Source: Bacillus sp. Cs-700 (GTDB lineage: Bacteria > Bacillota > Bacilli > Bacillales > Guptibacillaceae). Taken from it: DNA of 64,000 nucleotides. Positions within the stretch are counted from its first letter, which is position 1. Each line of letters starts with the position of its first letter. Under the pieces are notes generated by a model that was not told the origin of the DNA, searched no databases, and saw only the letters and a list, made by a program, of their open reading frames with translations. Positions 24,726 through 34,341 of this stretch are shown in pieces. Location: positions 3,582,001-3,646,000 of the forward strand of contig NZ_CP041063.1 of NCBI RefSeq assembly GCF_011082085.1, in the 5' to 3' direction. The position numbers were made by a program, and so were the translations under genes.

Positions 24726-24815
24726 GAACGCGGTATAGAATAAAACACAGACATTAAAACGCATACATAGCGGTATGGATTACTTTGATTCCGCTTACAA
24801 AAAGGAGAGGCACCA

Positions 24816-26405
24816 ATGAGTTTCTTTACAGTCGGTTCATTTCTATTTTTTACAGGTATGGTTGCTGTTATCTCATACCTCGTTACTCGAAAAGAAGATT
24901 TAGCAACACAGGACGGTTATTTTCTAGGAGGAAGAAGTCTCGGTGCTTGGGTTATTGCTGGATCATTGATGCTGACGAATCTATCAACCGAGCAATTAAT
25001 AGGTTTGAATGCACAGGGATATTCAGACACGATCGCCGTGATGGGATGGGAAGTCGGTTCTGCTATTTCCCTGGTGATTGTCGCTTTCTTCTTATTGCCT
25101 CGTTATCTTAAAGGTGGTATTACAACGATTCCTGATTTTCTAGAGGAGCGATATGATTTTGGCACGAAGCAAATTGTAACCATCCTTTTTCTTTTTGGTT
25201 ATGTTTTCAACTTGCTTCCTCCTATTCTTTATTCAGGGGCCGTTGCATTAAACGGACTATTTAATATTCCAGAGACGTTAGGACTTAGTCGGATGGCTAG
25301 TCTTTATGTAACCGTTTTTGCGATTGGAATTATAGGCGCAATTTACGCAATCTTCGGTGGTTTAAAAGCCGTCGCTGTATCGGATACGATTAACGGAATC
25401 GGTCTTTTAATTGGAGGATTAATGATTCCCATTATCGGACTGTATGTACTTGGTGATGGATCGGTTTTTGGTGGGTTTAACACGATTGTGGAAAATTCTC
25501 CTGAAAAACTAAATTCCGTCGGAGATGAGAATAGTCCTGTTCCATTCGGGACAATGTTTACAGGGATGCTTCTAGTAAACTTGTTTTATTGGGGAACAGC
25601 TCAGCACATTATGCAACGTGCGATTGCTGCGAAGAATTTGAAGGAAGGGCAGAAGGGCGTATTGATTGCAGCCTTCTTGAAGCTGCTAGGACCTGTTTTT
25701 CTTATTTTACCTGGTATTATCGCCTTCAACATGTTTGGACCAGGTCTTGAGCCAACGGATGCCTATCCGATGTTAGTAAATGAAGTGTTACCAAAACCGC
25801 TCGTTGGATTTTTTGCGGCAGTGTTATTCGGGGCAATTCTATCATCGTTTAACTCTGCACTAAATTCATCCGTTACGCTAATTGCACTTAACATTTACAA
25901 GCCATATTTCAATCCGAAAGCGCCAGACAATGTGGTTGTGCGAAAAGGGAAATTTGTCGGGATTATTCTCGCAATCTTTGCGATGTGTATCGCCCCGTTG
26001 ATTGATAAAGTGCCACAAGGATTCTTTCAATACTTACAAATTGTGAACGGTTTCTATAACGTACCAATCTTTACGATTCTAATCGTTGGTTATTTAACGA
26101 AACGCGTTCCTTCAATTGCAGCTAAAGTATCCCTATTCGTGTTTATCTCCGTTTATGCAACAACTCAACTTGTTTGGGATACAGGTATTCACTTCTTGCA
26201 TATACTTGGGATTCTGTTTGTTGCATGTACGATTCTGATGCTTGTTATCGGGAAAATTGCACCTCGGGATAAAGAGTTTGTTCTTGAAGAAAATGCCCAA
26301 GTCGATATGTCACCGTGGAAGCTTCTATATCCGGTAGGCATTGCAGCAACTGTCGCCATGATTGTAATTTATACGTTGCTTTCGCCGATTGGCATCATTT
26401 CGTAA
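24816..26405 (+). CDS. Sodium:solute symporter (SSS family), probable sugar transporter
   Basis: A 529-residue SSS-family protein with about 14 membrane helices. Family hallmarks are DGYFLGGRSLGAWVIAGSL near the N-terminus and GFFAAVLFGAILSSFNSALN in the middle (Na+ site region), with SPVPFGTMFTGMLLVNLFYW similar to the SGLT subgroup. It is likely an Na+/galactose or glucose symporter, like Vibrio vSGLT, because alpha-galactosidase, galK and galT follow 1.4 kb downstream and a cre-like site precedes it. GGAGAGG is 6 nt before the ATG. Sugar specificity is inference. Confidence 0.88.
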   Translation: MSFFTVGSFLFFTGMVAVISYLVTRKEDLATQDGYFLGGRSLGAWVIAGSLMLTNLSTEQLIGLNAQGYSDTIAVMGWEVGSAISLVIVAFFLLPRYLKGGITTIPDFLEERYDFGTKQIVTILFLFGYVFNLLPPILYSGAVALNGLFNIPETLGLSRMASLYVTVFAIGIIGAIYAIFGGLKAVAVSDTINGIGLLIGGLMIPIIGLYVLGDGSVFGGFNTIVENSPEKLNSVGDENSPVPFGTMFTGMLLVNLFYWGTAQHIMQRAIAAKNLKEGQKGVLIAAFLKLLGPVFLILPGIIAFNMFGPGLEPTDAYPMLVNEVLPKPLVGFFAAVLFGAILSSFNSALNSSVTLIALNIYKPYFNPKAPDNVVVRKGKFVGIILAIFAMCIAPLIDKVPQGFFQYLQIVNGFYNVPIFTILIVGYLTKRVPSIAAKVSLFVFISVYATTQLVWDTGIHFLHILGILFVACTILMLVIGKIAPRDKEFVLEENAQVDMSPWKLLYPVGIAATVAMIVIYTLLSPIGIIS

Positions 26406-26470
26406 TGTTCCATTGGATTTCCATTTGATATAATAGGAACAATGTCAAATGGAATGAAGGATGATGTGGG

Positions 26471-26722
26471 ATGAGTAAGGCAAATGAGCCAATCGAATCG
26501 CTATATCATAGCGTTTACGAATCATTAGAGAAACTGCACAAAGAAGTAAACGAGCAGGAAATGAAGCTGGATCTTGTGGATCCGGCTGATATAGAGAAGC
26601 TTGAACGTACGCAGTTCGCACTGCAGCTATCAAAAGATGTGCTAGAGAATTTTGTAGCTTCAGGAAAAAGTATGACCATTAATTATGACAAGCGATCGAT
26701 TACAATTGAAGTTTCAAAGTAG
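26471..26722 (+). CDS. Small acidic helical protein, unknown function
   Basis: An 83-residue soluble protein with no recognised family. Mostly charged helix (ESLEKLHKEVNEQEMKLD), then a short C-terminal beta-like part (SMTINYDKRSITIEVSK). A good extended -10 (TTTGATATAATAGG near 26425-26438) lies just upstream, so it has its own promoter, and a terminator follows its stop at once. Its place between symporter and AraC regulator may be accidental. Confidence 0.65.
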   Translation: MSKANEPIESLYHSVYESLEKLHKEVNEQEMKLDLVDPADIEKLERTQFALQLSKDVLENFVASGKSMTINYDKRSITIEVSK

Positions 26723-26747
26723 AAAGGACCGCATTTGCGGTCCTTTT
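26723..26747. terminator. Bidirectional terminator
   Basis: Perfect 11-bp arms AAAGGACCGCA (26723-26733) and TGCGGTCCTTT (26736-26746), between the small plus-strand gene and the convergent AraC regulator. Confidence 0.9.
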
Positions 26748-26750
26748 CGC

Positions 26751-27617
26751 TTACTTCTGGAGCAACAACGTTGTCCGATACTTTCCAGGTGAGGTGCCTG
26801 TCACTTTTTTAAACACTTTATTAAAGTAGTTGGCGTTTTTGTACCCAATAAGTAGCGCAATATCTTCTGATGAATATTTGGTGTTCACTAGAAGTTCTTT
26901 TGCTTTTTTAATCCGAATATCCGTTAAATACTGAATGGGCGTTTGGTTCGTATATTCTTTGAATTGTCTCGTGAAATGATAACGGGACATACCAGAAGAA
27001 GCGGCCATTTCATCTGGACCAATTTCTTCGCTGTAATGATTCATCGCATACATCGACGCTTCAACAATAGCCTCTGGCCAATCGGAGAGCCGCTTTTCAA
27101 GATTCGAACAATACGTAAAGAGCATCATCGTAAATTGATAGGCATAACCAGATGCTTGATGCGCGTTCGAAATTTGACGGTTTGAGGCCATGTTTAACAA
27201 GTTCAATAAGTAAAGAACCGGATCGGAGTCAGGTTGGAAATGAATGATATGCCCAATGTCTTTTTGGATGTCTTCCCAATATTTTTGGACAACATCCCCG
27301 TATAACGTTAAGTAAATAAATTCCCAGCGTTCGCTGTCTTCAGGTAGATAGTATCGATAGTTGCCAGGAATATTGACGATAAATGCTTGCCCTGGGATTA
27401 GTTCATGACGTTCGCCCTCAATATCGATACATCCCTTTCCCGAAATGGTGTATTGAAAAATAAATTTTCCTGTATCCAGCCGGTTTTTCCCATCCCAGTC
27501 ATACAGCGTCGTCGTTTGTTCATCCCACCCCAGTGACCAGATTTGCGCAAGGTTTTGAAGCACCGGATCTGAGAAACGATATCCGTAAGTCCCATATTGT
27601 GATGGCTTTTCTTCCAT
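26751..27617 (-). CDS. AraC-family regulator of the alpha-galactoside genes
   Basis: A 288-residue regulator: N-terminal cupin-like sugar-sensing domain (about 30-110; IDIEGERHELIPGQAFIVN) and C-terminal double HTH (about 190-288; PDEMAASSGMSRYHFTRQFK and SSEDIALLIGYKNANYFNKV). It resembles RafR/MsmR-type activators. The minus-strand AGGAG spacing favours ATG 27617 over ATG 27623. It is divergent from the GH36 alpha-galactosidase gene, the usual arrangement for a local activator responding to melibiose or raffinose; the inducer is inference. Confidence 0.9.
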   Translation of the reverse strand: MEEKPSQYGTYGYRFSDPVLQNLAQIWSLGWDEQTTTLYDWDGKNRLDTGKFIFQYTISGKGCIDIEGERHELIPGQAFIVNIPGNYRYYLPEDSERWEFIYLTLYGDVVQKYWEDIQKDIGHIIHFQPDSDPVLYLLNLLNMASNRQISNAHQASGYAYQFTMMLFTYCSNLEKRLSDWPEAIVEASMYAMNHYSEEIGPDEMAASSGMSRYHFTRQFKEYTNQTPIQYLTDIRIKKAKELLVNTKYSSEDIALLIGYKNANYFNKVFKKVTGTSPGKYRTTLLLQK

Positions 27618-27757
27618 AATCATTCTCCTTAATGAGCAAAATAGTACTGTTTAATAGAGTGGATAGGTCAAATGAATTGCTTTCTAAATAGCATTTTATA
27701 TTATCCCAAGAGAGAAGTCTAAGCAATATAAGGCATTAATCTTTATTTTTTTTACCA

Positions 27758-27786
27758 TTGAACAGAAACGAAGATTTTTTTAAACT
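27758..27786 (+). promoter_or_regulatory. Candidate promoter of the alpha-galactosidase operon
   Basis: -35 TTGAAC (27758-27763) and -10 TAAACT (27781-27786) spaced by 17 bp. Suboptimal hexamers are consistent with an activator-dependent promoter. Confidence 0.4.
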
Positions 27787-27811
27787 AGATACGGGAACGA
27801 AAACGGAGAAA

Positions 27812-27825
27812 TGGAAACGTTTTCG
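27812..27825. promoter_or_regulatory. Catabolite-response element (cre)
   Basis: TGGAAACGTTTTCG matches TGNAANCGNNNNCA at all but the last position. It lies just downstream of the candidate promoter and 22 bp before the GH36 start, a position where CcpA would block elongation or initiation. Confidence 0.65.
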
Positions 27826-27847
27826 AATAGGACGTGGAGGGAAACAA

Positions 27848-30097
27848 ATGCCAGTATTTATTAATGAAGAAAATCTTCAGTTTCATCTGCAAGGAAAAGA
27901 GCTCAGCTATGTGTTTCACGTAATGAAAAATGGTCAGCTTGGTCAGCTTTATTTTGGAAAAAAGTTACGTGACCGAGCTGATTTTAGTCATCTATCAAAA
28001 AAAGAGGCGAGAGTGGCGTCTTCGTATGTGTATGAAGATGACCCAACTTTTTCACTAGATTTAATCAAACAGGAATATCCGGGGTACGGCACGTCAGACT
28101 ATCGAGAGCCTGCTTTTCAAATCGAGCATCCGGATGGAAGCCGCATTTCAAATTTTACTTATCAATCGTATGAACTTGTGAAAGGAAAGCCAAGTCTATC
28201 AGGTTTACCTGCCACATATGTAGAAGATGAATCAGAAGCAGATACGTTAGTGATCCATTTGCATGATTCGTCTATGAATCTCTCACTTTCTTTAATGTAC
28301 TCGGTGTATCACGAGCGGAATGTCATGATTCGTTCGGCTGCATTTACGAATAAAGGTGATCGTGATCATGTGATCAAGCGAGCACACAGTGCTTCTGTGG
28401 ATTTTCCGGATGCAGATTTTGGTATGATGCAGCTTTCAGGTTCGTGGTCGAGAGAGCGACACGTTCATGAACGACAACTTAGCCCAGGTTTGCAAAGCAT
28501 TCAAAGTACACGTGGAACGAGCAGTGCACAGCACAACCCGTTTCTTGCTTTAAAAAGACCGATGACAACAGAACATGCGGGAGAAGTTTATGGCTTTAGC
28601 TTCGTTTATAGCGGGAATTTCCAGGCGCAGGTTGAGGTTGATCATTACGAGACAGCGAGAGTGACGATGGGAATTAATCCATTTGATTTTTCTTGGGTGC
28701 TCCAAAGTGGTGAAACATTTCAAACACCAGAAGTTGTGATGGCATATTCAAAACATGGGTTAAATGATCTCAGCCAAACGTATCATGATCTTTATCGCTC
28801 TCGTCTTGCTCGAGGAAAGTGGCGTGATGCTGAACGCCCGGTGTTACTAAACAACTGGGAGGCCACGTATTTCGATTTTAATGAGGAAAAATTATTGAGC
28901 ATTGCGAAACAAGCAAAGGAAACTGGTGTCGAGCTGTTTGTGTTAGATGATGGATGGTTCGGGAAACGAAATGACGATCGGAGTTCTCTCGGTGACTGGT
29001 TTGTGGATTCAACGAAGCTCCCAAAAGGGCTATCAAGTCTCGCGTCTAAAATGAGTGATCTGGGATTATTGTTCGGGCTCTGGTTTGAACCTGAAATGGT
29101 ATCGAAAGAGAGCGAACTGTACAAAAAGCATCCAGAGTGGGTCATTCAAGTGCCTGGAAGATCAAAATCGGTTGGGCGCCATCAGCTTGTGCTTGATTTT
29201 TCCAATCCCAAAGTTGTCGATTATATCTATGAGCAGATGGCAACGATTTTAAAAGAAGCAAACATTGATTATGTGAAATGGGATATGAATCGCTATATGA
29301 CGGAAATCGGCTCCCTTTCTTTGATGAAAAATCAGCAGGCAGAAGTACCGCACCGGTATATTTTAGGCGTATATGCGTTGTATGAACGCTTAATTGAATC
29401 CTTCCCACATGTGCTGTTTGAATCGTGTGCCAGTGGTGGAGCGAGGTTTGATCCAGGAATGCTTTATTATGCTCCGCAGGCGTGGACGAGTGATGATACA
29501 GATGCTGTTGAACGATTGAGCATTCAATACGGAACGTCTATGGTTTATCCTATCAGCAGTATGGGGGCGCATGTTTCAGCTGTTCCGAATCATCAAGTAA
29601 AGCGGATTACGTCGCTAGAGACAAGGGCAAATGTGGCTTATTTTGGTGCCTTTGGCTATGAGCTTGACGTCACGAAGATGAGTGATGCTGAGCTTACTAC
29701 AATGACTGAGCAAATCAACTGGTATAAAGAAAACCGTGCGCTTCTTCAATATGGAACATTTTACCGCTTAATCAGTCCATTCGATGGAAAAGGCAATGTG
29801 ACAAGCTGGATGAGTGTGTCAGCTGATCGAAAGAAAGCGATCGTTGGGTATTATCAAGTGCTAGCTGAGGCCAATCCATCGTTTAAGCGATTGTATGTAA
29901 AAGGACTCGATCCGGAAAAAGAATATGAAGTAAGTGGCTATGAAAGAACGTATTATGGAGACGAGCTTATGAGCGCTGGTATTCAACTACCAGGCGAGTA
30001 TGATGGATCACAAACAGGTGGACTAGAAGAATCAGGAGATTTTTCTTCTTATGTCTTTGTGATATCGGAGCATAACGATAGGGGAGAAGCAAGATGA
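27848..30097 (+). CDS. GH36 alpha-galactosidase
   Basis: A 749-residue cytosolic enzyme, the usual length for bacterial GH36 (AgaN/RafA type), that releases galactose from melibiose, raffinose and related oligosaccharides. Motifs: FVLDDGWFGKRNDD, nucleophile Asp in YVKWDMNRYM, ESCASGGARFDPGML and acid/base Asp in WTSDDTDAVERL. ATG 27848 is chosen because GGAGGG sits 6 nt upstream; the frame is open further up to 27758, but that stretch holds the promoter and cre. First gene of a three-gene operon with overlapping stops and starts (galK overlaps by 4 bp). Confidence 0.94.
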   Translation: MPVFINEENLQFHLQGKELSYVFHVMKNGQLGQLYFGKKLRDRADFSHLSKKEARVASSYVYEDDPTFSLDLIKQEYPGYGTSDYREPAFQIEHPDGSRISNFTYQSYELVKGKPSLSGLPATYVEDESEADTLVIHLHDSSMNLSLSLMYSVYHERNVMIRSAAFTNKGDRDHVIKRAHSASVDFPDADFGMMQLSGSWSRERHVHERQLSPGLQSIQSTRGTSSAQHNPFLALKRPMTTEHAGEVYGFSFVYSGNFQAQVEVDHYETARVTMGINPFDFSWVLQSGETFQTPEVVMAYSKHGLNDLSQTYHDLYRSRLARGKWRDAERPVLLNNWEATYFDFNEEKLLSIAKQAKETGVELFVLDDGWFGKRNDDRSSLGDWFVDSTKLPKGLSSLASKMSDLGLLFGLWFEPEMVSKESELYKKHPEWVIQVPGRSKSVGRHQLVLDFSNPKVVDYIYEQMATILKEANIDYVKWDMNRYMTEIGSLSLMKNQQAEVPHRYILGVYALYERLIESFPHVLFESCASGGARFDPGMLYYAPQAWTSDDTDAVERLSIQYGTSMVYPISSMGAHVSAVPNHQVKRITSLETRANVAYFGAFGYELDVTKMSDAELTTMTEQINWYKENRALLQYGTFYRLISPFDGKGNVTSWMSVSADRKKAIVGYYQVLAEANPSFKRLYVKGLDPEKEYEVSGYERTYYGDELMSAGIQLPGEYDGSQTGGLEESGDFSSYVFVISEHNDRGEAR

Positions 30098-31263
30098 AAG
30101 AACTGAAACAGACATTTAACGAACAGTTTGGAGAAGAAGGAGAAAAAGCGCTCTTTTTTGCACCGGGGCGAGTGAATTTGATTGGTGAACATACGGATTA
30201 TAATGGCGGGCATGTCTTTCCTTGTGCGTTAAGTGTTGGCACGTATGCCGTGGCACGAAAGCGAGAGGATCAGAAAATCCGGTTCTATTCGATGAATTTT
30301 CCTAATCAGGGAATCATTGAAACATCAGTAGACTCCCTTTTGTATAAGGAGCAAGATGATTGGGCCAATTATCCGAAAGGTGTAATTGCTCTTTTTCAGA
30401 AGGCAGGTTATACGATTCCAAGCGGACTAGATCTTGCATTCTATGGCAATATTCCTAATGGAGCGGGACTATCTTCATCAGCATCGATTGAGCTAGTCAC
30501 ATCGGTTGTTCTAAGAGATCTTTTTGGTCTTTCCGTTGGTATGGTTGAAATGGTGAAGCTTTCTCAACGAGCAGAGAATGAATTTGTAGGTGTGAACTGC
30601 GGCATTATGGACCAGTTTGCGATTGGCATGGGGGAAAAAGATCATGCCATTTTACTTAACTGTGACACGCTTCATTATAAGCAAACGCCGATTAAGTTAG
30701 AGAGCCATGCGTTGATTATTGCGAATACAAACAAGCGAAGAGGGCTAGCGGATTCCAAATACAATGAACGCAGGAATCAGTGCGAAGAGGCTCTTAAAGC
30801 CTTGCAGCAAGTGCTTCCGATTGACACGTTAGGTGATGTGACGGAAGAGCAGTTCAATACTTATCAGCATGTAATTCGAGATGAGGAAACGAGGAAACGT
30901 GCTCGTCATGCAGTTTATGAAAATCGTCGCACAATGAAAGCAGTAGATTTTCTAAATGAAGGAAATGTTGAAGCTTTTGGTCAGCTAATGAATGAATCTC
31001 ATGTTTCACTGCGTGACGATTATGAAGTAACCGGCAAAGAATTAGATACGATGGTAGAAGCCGCCTGGGAAGAAGGAGCTGTGGGGTCAAGAATGACTGG
31101 CGCTGGCTTTGGAGGTTGTACGATTAGTATCGTGAAAAAAGGTCACATCCAGTCTTTTATTACTCTTGTTGGAGAGACATACACAAAGAAAACCGGTCTT
31201 GAAGCGGATTTCTATGTCGTTGAAATAGGCGATGGTGCTCATAAGGTGGAGGACTTTGCATGA
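30094..31263 (+). CDS. galK: Galactokinase
   Basis: A 389-residue GHMP kinase that phosphorylates galactose to galactose-1-phosphate (Leloir pathway). All three motifs are present: RVNLIGEHTDYNGG (sugar binding), NGAGLSSSASIE (ATP loop) and GSRMTGAGFGGCTISIV near the C-terminus; catalytic Asp is likely in CGIMDQFAIGMG. It overlaps the GH36 stop by 4 bp and the galT start by 4 bp, implying translational coupling. It uses the galactose released by GH36 and imported by the SSS symporter. Confidence 0.96.
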   Translation: MKELKQTFNEQFGEEGEKALFFAPGRVNLIGEHTDYNGGHVFPCALSVGTYAVARKREDQKIRFYSMNFPNQGIIETSVDSLLYKEQDDWANYPKGVIALFQKAGYTIPSGLDLAFYGNIPNGAGLSSSASIELVTSVVLRDLFGLSVGMVEMVKLSQRAENEFVGVNCGIMDQFAIGMGEKDHAILLNCDTLHYKQTPIKLESHALIIANTNKRRGLADSKYNERRNQCEEALKALQQVLPIDTLGDVTEEQFNTYQHVIRDEETRKRARHAVYENRRTMKAVDFLNEGNVEAFGQLMNESHVSLRDDYEVTGKELDTMVEAAWEEGAVGSRMTGAGFGGCTISIVKKGHIQSFITLVGETYTKKTGLEADFYVVEIGDGAHKVEDFA

Positions 31264-32768
31264 TTTATTTAGAAATCGAACGACTTATTCAATATGGATT
31301 GCAAAAGCAAATGATCTCAGAATATGATGTTGATTACGTTCGAAACTCTCTTTTTCACCTTTTTGAGCTCGATGGAACAGAATCATTGCCTTCACCTCCA
31401 GAAGAGCAAATCGACACGCCAACGTCTATTCTTGAAAAGATGCTTGATTATGCTGTTGTAGAGGGATTAATGGAAGAAAACACGATAACAGAGCGCGATT
31501 TGTTTGATCCAAAGATTATGAATACATTCGTTCCGCGACCGTCCGAAATCGTCCGTGCGTTTTACGATCGCTATAAGCATAGCCCAATCGCGGCTACTGA
31601 CTTCTTCTATCAGCTATCAAAGGATTCGGATTACATTCGAACGAATCGCATCAGGAAAAACGTACACTGGTATAGTGAAACAGAATATGGTGATCTTGAA
31701 ATCACGATTAATCTCTCAAAGCCTGAGAAAGATCCTAAAGCGATTGCAGCGGCGAAAGCGAATACGTCTTCTTCTTATCCAAAATGCTTGCTCTGCAAGG
31801 AAAATGTCGGGTATGGCGGAAGACTTGATCATCCAGCACGCGATCAACATCGGATTATTCCAGTTAACCTTGAAGGAGAGAAGTGGTACCTGCAATACTC
31901 TCCATATGTTTACTACAATGAGCATGCGATTATTTTATCTGAACACCATCGCCCGATGACCATTTCGAAAGACGGGTTTGATCGACTGCTTCACTTTACC
32001 GAACAGTTTCCACATTATTTTATCGGTAGCAATGCAGATCTTCCAATTGTCGGAGGATCGATTTTAAGTCATGATCATTTCCAGGGAGGACATCATGAAT
32101 TTCCGATGGCGAAAGCTGAGATCCAAGAGGAAGTTCAGCTCGAGAGATATGCCGGGGTAACGGTTGGGATCGTGAATTGGCCAATGTCCGTCATTCGGTT
32201 ACGAGGAAAGGACCGGAAGCGGATAACTGAACTTGCGAGTGAGATTCTAACTTTGTGGCGAGGTTATAGCGATCCTGAAGTTGATCTAATAGCCGAATCA
32301 AACGGTGAACCTCATAATACGATTACACCGATCGCAAGAAAACGTGATGACCAGTTTGAACTTGATCTCGTATTACGAAATAACAGAACGAACGAGGCGC
32401 ACCCGATGGGCATCTTCCATCCGCATGAAGAAGTGCACCATATTAAGAAAGAGAACATTGGTTTAATCGAAGTGATGGGACTTGCCGTTCTACCTGGAAG
32501 ACTTGTTGATGAAATGGACATTCTTGCGACTTATATCGAAAAAGAACAGCTTGACGAGGCACAACAGGATGAACGGATTGCAAAACATGTCCCCTGGGCG
32601 AAAAAGATCGTTGAACAACACAGTACAATGGAAAAGGAACAGATCCAAAACGTACTGAGAGATGAAATTGGTTTGAGGTTTTCGACGGTTTTAGAACATG
32701 CGGGAGTGTTTAAACGAGATGAAGCGGGACAAACGGCGTTTCGACGCTTTTTAAAACAAATGAATTAA
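31260..32768 (+). CDS. galT: Galactose-1-phosphate uridylyltransferase, Firmicutes type
   Basis: A 502-residue class-II GalT, similar in length to B. subtilis GalT and unrelated in detail to the short E. coli type. Conserved: YPKCLLCKENVGYGGR and SHDHFQGGHHEFPM, with the HxxGxxH-like catalytic histidine region. It exchanges UDP between UDP-glucose and galactose-1-phosphate. ATG overlaps the galK stop (ATGA). A hairpin follows. UDP-galactose epimerase (galE) is not in the window, so that step must be encoded elsewhere. Confidence 0.95.
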   Translation: MIYLEIERLIQYGLQKQMISEYDVDYVRNSLFHLFELDGTESLPSPPEEQIDTPTSILEKMLDYAVVEGLMEENTITERDLFDPKIMNTFVPRPSEIVRAFYDRYKHSPIAATDFFYQLSKDSDYIRTNRIRKNVHWYSETEYGDLEITINLSKPEKDPKAIAAAKANTSSSYPKCLLCKENVGYGGRLDHPARDQHRIIPVNLEGEKWYLQYSPYVYYNEHAIILSEHHRPMTISKDGFDRLLHFTEQFPHYFIGSNADLPIVGGSILSHDHFQGGHHEFPMAKAEIQEEVQLERYAGVTVGIVNWPMSVIRLRGKDRKRITELASEILTLWRGYSDPEVDLIAESNGEPHNTITPIARKRDDQFELDLVLRNNRTNEAHPMGIFHPHEEVHHIKKENIGLIEVMGLAVLPGRLVDEMDILATYIEKEQLDEAQQDERIAKHVPWAKKIVEQHSTMEKEQIQNVLRDEIGLRFSTVLEHAGVFKRDEAGQTAFRRFLKQMN

Positions 32769-32770
32769 AG

Positions 32771-32810
32771 AATAATGTCGCTACCCGATAAAGGGAAGCG
32801 ACTTTATTAT
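32771..32810 (+). terminator. Terminator of the alpha-galactoside operon
   Basis: AATAATGTCGCT pairs with AGCGACTTTATT (one mismatch) around a purine-rich loop, followed by ATTATG. Confidence 0.65.
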
Positions 32811-32916
32811 GTTATGGTAGAAACGTACCTTATGGCCGATTCTGGTTCAGGTGCGTTATTTTGTATATAATGAAATCTGAAACAGCCATACGACAGGAAA
32901 TGGGAGGGGAGACGAA

Positions 32917-34341
32917 ATGGATGAATTACTATATTTAAGCGTTTTCCTCATTTATACCATTGCCATTCTTATTCTAGGAAAGCATGGGTTTGACAAAACG
33001 GATGAATTGAAGGGGTATTTTCTAGCAGGAAGAAATCTTCCTTTGTTTCCAAGCGTGGCTTCCTTCTGTGCAACCTGGTTTAGTGCAGCCTCTTTACTTG
33101 GATTGCCAGGATTGATTTATGAGGGTGGGGTCTCCGTTATTTGGACGACGGCCATTGCCTGGTTACTTGGACTTATAGGTTTGTTTTTTCTTGCATCTAA
33201 ACTTTATACATATAACGTGGTCACCGTTCCGGAATTTTTTCTCGTGCGCTATGATTCAAAGCTTCTTCAAATTTGGGTCGGCATCATTCTGAGTGTGAGC
33301 TACCTTCTCTATGTTGTGATTCAAATTCGAGGGTTCGGGATTGTGGTTAGCCAGATGCTTGAAATTCCTTATACGGTTAGTGTGTTTTTAATTTATCTTT
33401 TCGTTCTCTACACGACGTTTGGCGGGCTTCACTCTGTAGCACGAACCGATATTTTTCACTTTTGCTTAATTCTCTTTGGAACCATTCTAGGTGCCGTTTT
33501 TATTGTTGGAGAAATTGGTGGGCTTGGTGAAATTACAAGTGGTCTTTCAGATTTAGACCAAAATGGATCGACAACTTATTTGGCGCTTTTTCCTGAAGGC
33601 GGCTTATCATTCTGGGCGTTGTTAAGTGCGTTCTTTTCGCTCGGACTTGGCGTTGCGGCGAATCCTCAATATGCGGTTCGTATTCTTTCTGCTCGCTCGA
33701 AACAGGTGGCGCTAAAAATGGTTGGTACCAGTACGGTTTTTCTTGTCCTCATCTATTTTTCGATTTTTGTGATTGGAATTGGGTCACGTGTGCTTGATCC
33801 TAGCGTTCCATTTACGAGTACAGATGAAATCTATCCGTTCATTATTGCTTATCTACTCGAAACACCGTTAAAAGGCGTATTGTTAATTAGCGTAGTCGCA
33901 GCTGCCATTTCAACAGCAAATTCACAGCTGTTGATCATGGCGACGAGCTTTGTCTATGATATCACGCTCCCTATACGGAAAAAGAAAGCCGTTGATCTCA
34001 AAGTGATTTCCTGGACGAGGTGGATGATTTTTATCTTTGCGACCTTTTCTCTTGTCATTGCTTTTACACCACCGCAGGGAATTGTCCAATTTAGTGGTCA
34101 CATTTGGGGAATTATTGCGGTGTCTTTGTTCTTTCCACTATATGGAGGTCTATATACGAACGTCGATCATCGTCAGGCACTTCTCTCGACATTTGGCGGA
34201 TTGATCACGTATGTACTGGCTTTCCTCCTTATCCCAAGTGCCCTACAGTCAGTGTATCATCCTGTTCTCCCTTCGCTTATCGTTGCAGGCATTCTTTTCT
34301 TTCTAAAAGGAAGGGGGCGATTAGATGCGTCACTCCATTGA
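32917..34341 (+). CDS. Sodium:solute symporter (SSS family), substrate unknown
   Basis: A 474-residue SSS transporter of the PutP/PanF-like branch with about 13 helices: ELKGYFLAGRNLPLFPSVAS, then VVAAAISTANSQLLIMATS (Na+ site region). The last 17 bp overlap the start of a sensor kinase gene, so the two are translated together; transporter-kinase pairing often means the transporter also helps sense its solute. GGGAGGGGA lies upstream. With the pxp operon downstream, an organic acid or amino-acid derivative is a reasonable substrate guess. Confidence 0.87.
   Translation: MDELLYLSVFLIYTIAILILGKHGFDKTDELKGYFLAGRNLPLFPSVASFCATWFSAASLLGLPGLIYEGGVSVIWTTAIAWLLGLIGLFFLASKLYTYNVVTVPEFFLVRYDSKLLQIWVGIILSVSYLLYVVIQIRGFGIVVSQMLEIPYTVSVFLIYLFVLYTTFGGLHSVARTDIFHFCLILFGTILGAVFIVGEIGGLGEITSGLSDLDQNGSTTYLALFPEGGLSFWALLSAFFSLGLGVAANPQYAVRILSARSKQVALKMVGTSTVFLVLIYFSIFVIGIGSRVLDPSVPFTSTDEIYPFIIAYLLETPLKGVLLISVVAAAISTANSQLLIMATSFVYDITLPIRKKKAVDLKVISWTRWMIFIFATFSLVIAFTPPQGIVQFSGHIWGIIAVSLFFPLYGGLYTNVDHRQALLSTFGGLITYVLAFLLIPSALQSVYHPVLPSLIVAGILFFLKGRGRLDASLH

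Noticed and set aside
28792-29145. 117-codon minus-strand frame inside the GH36 gene
   Set aside because: Antisense shadow of strongly conserved catalytic regions.
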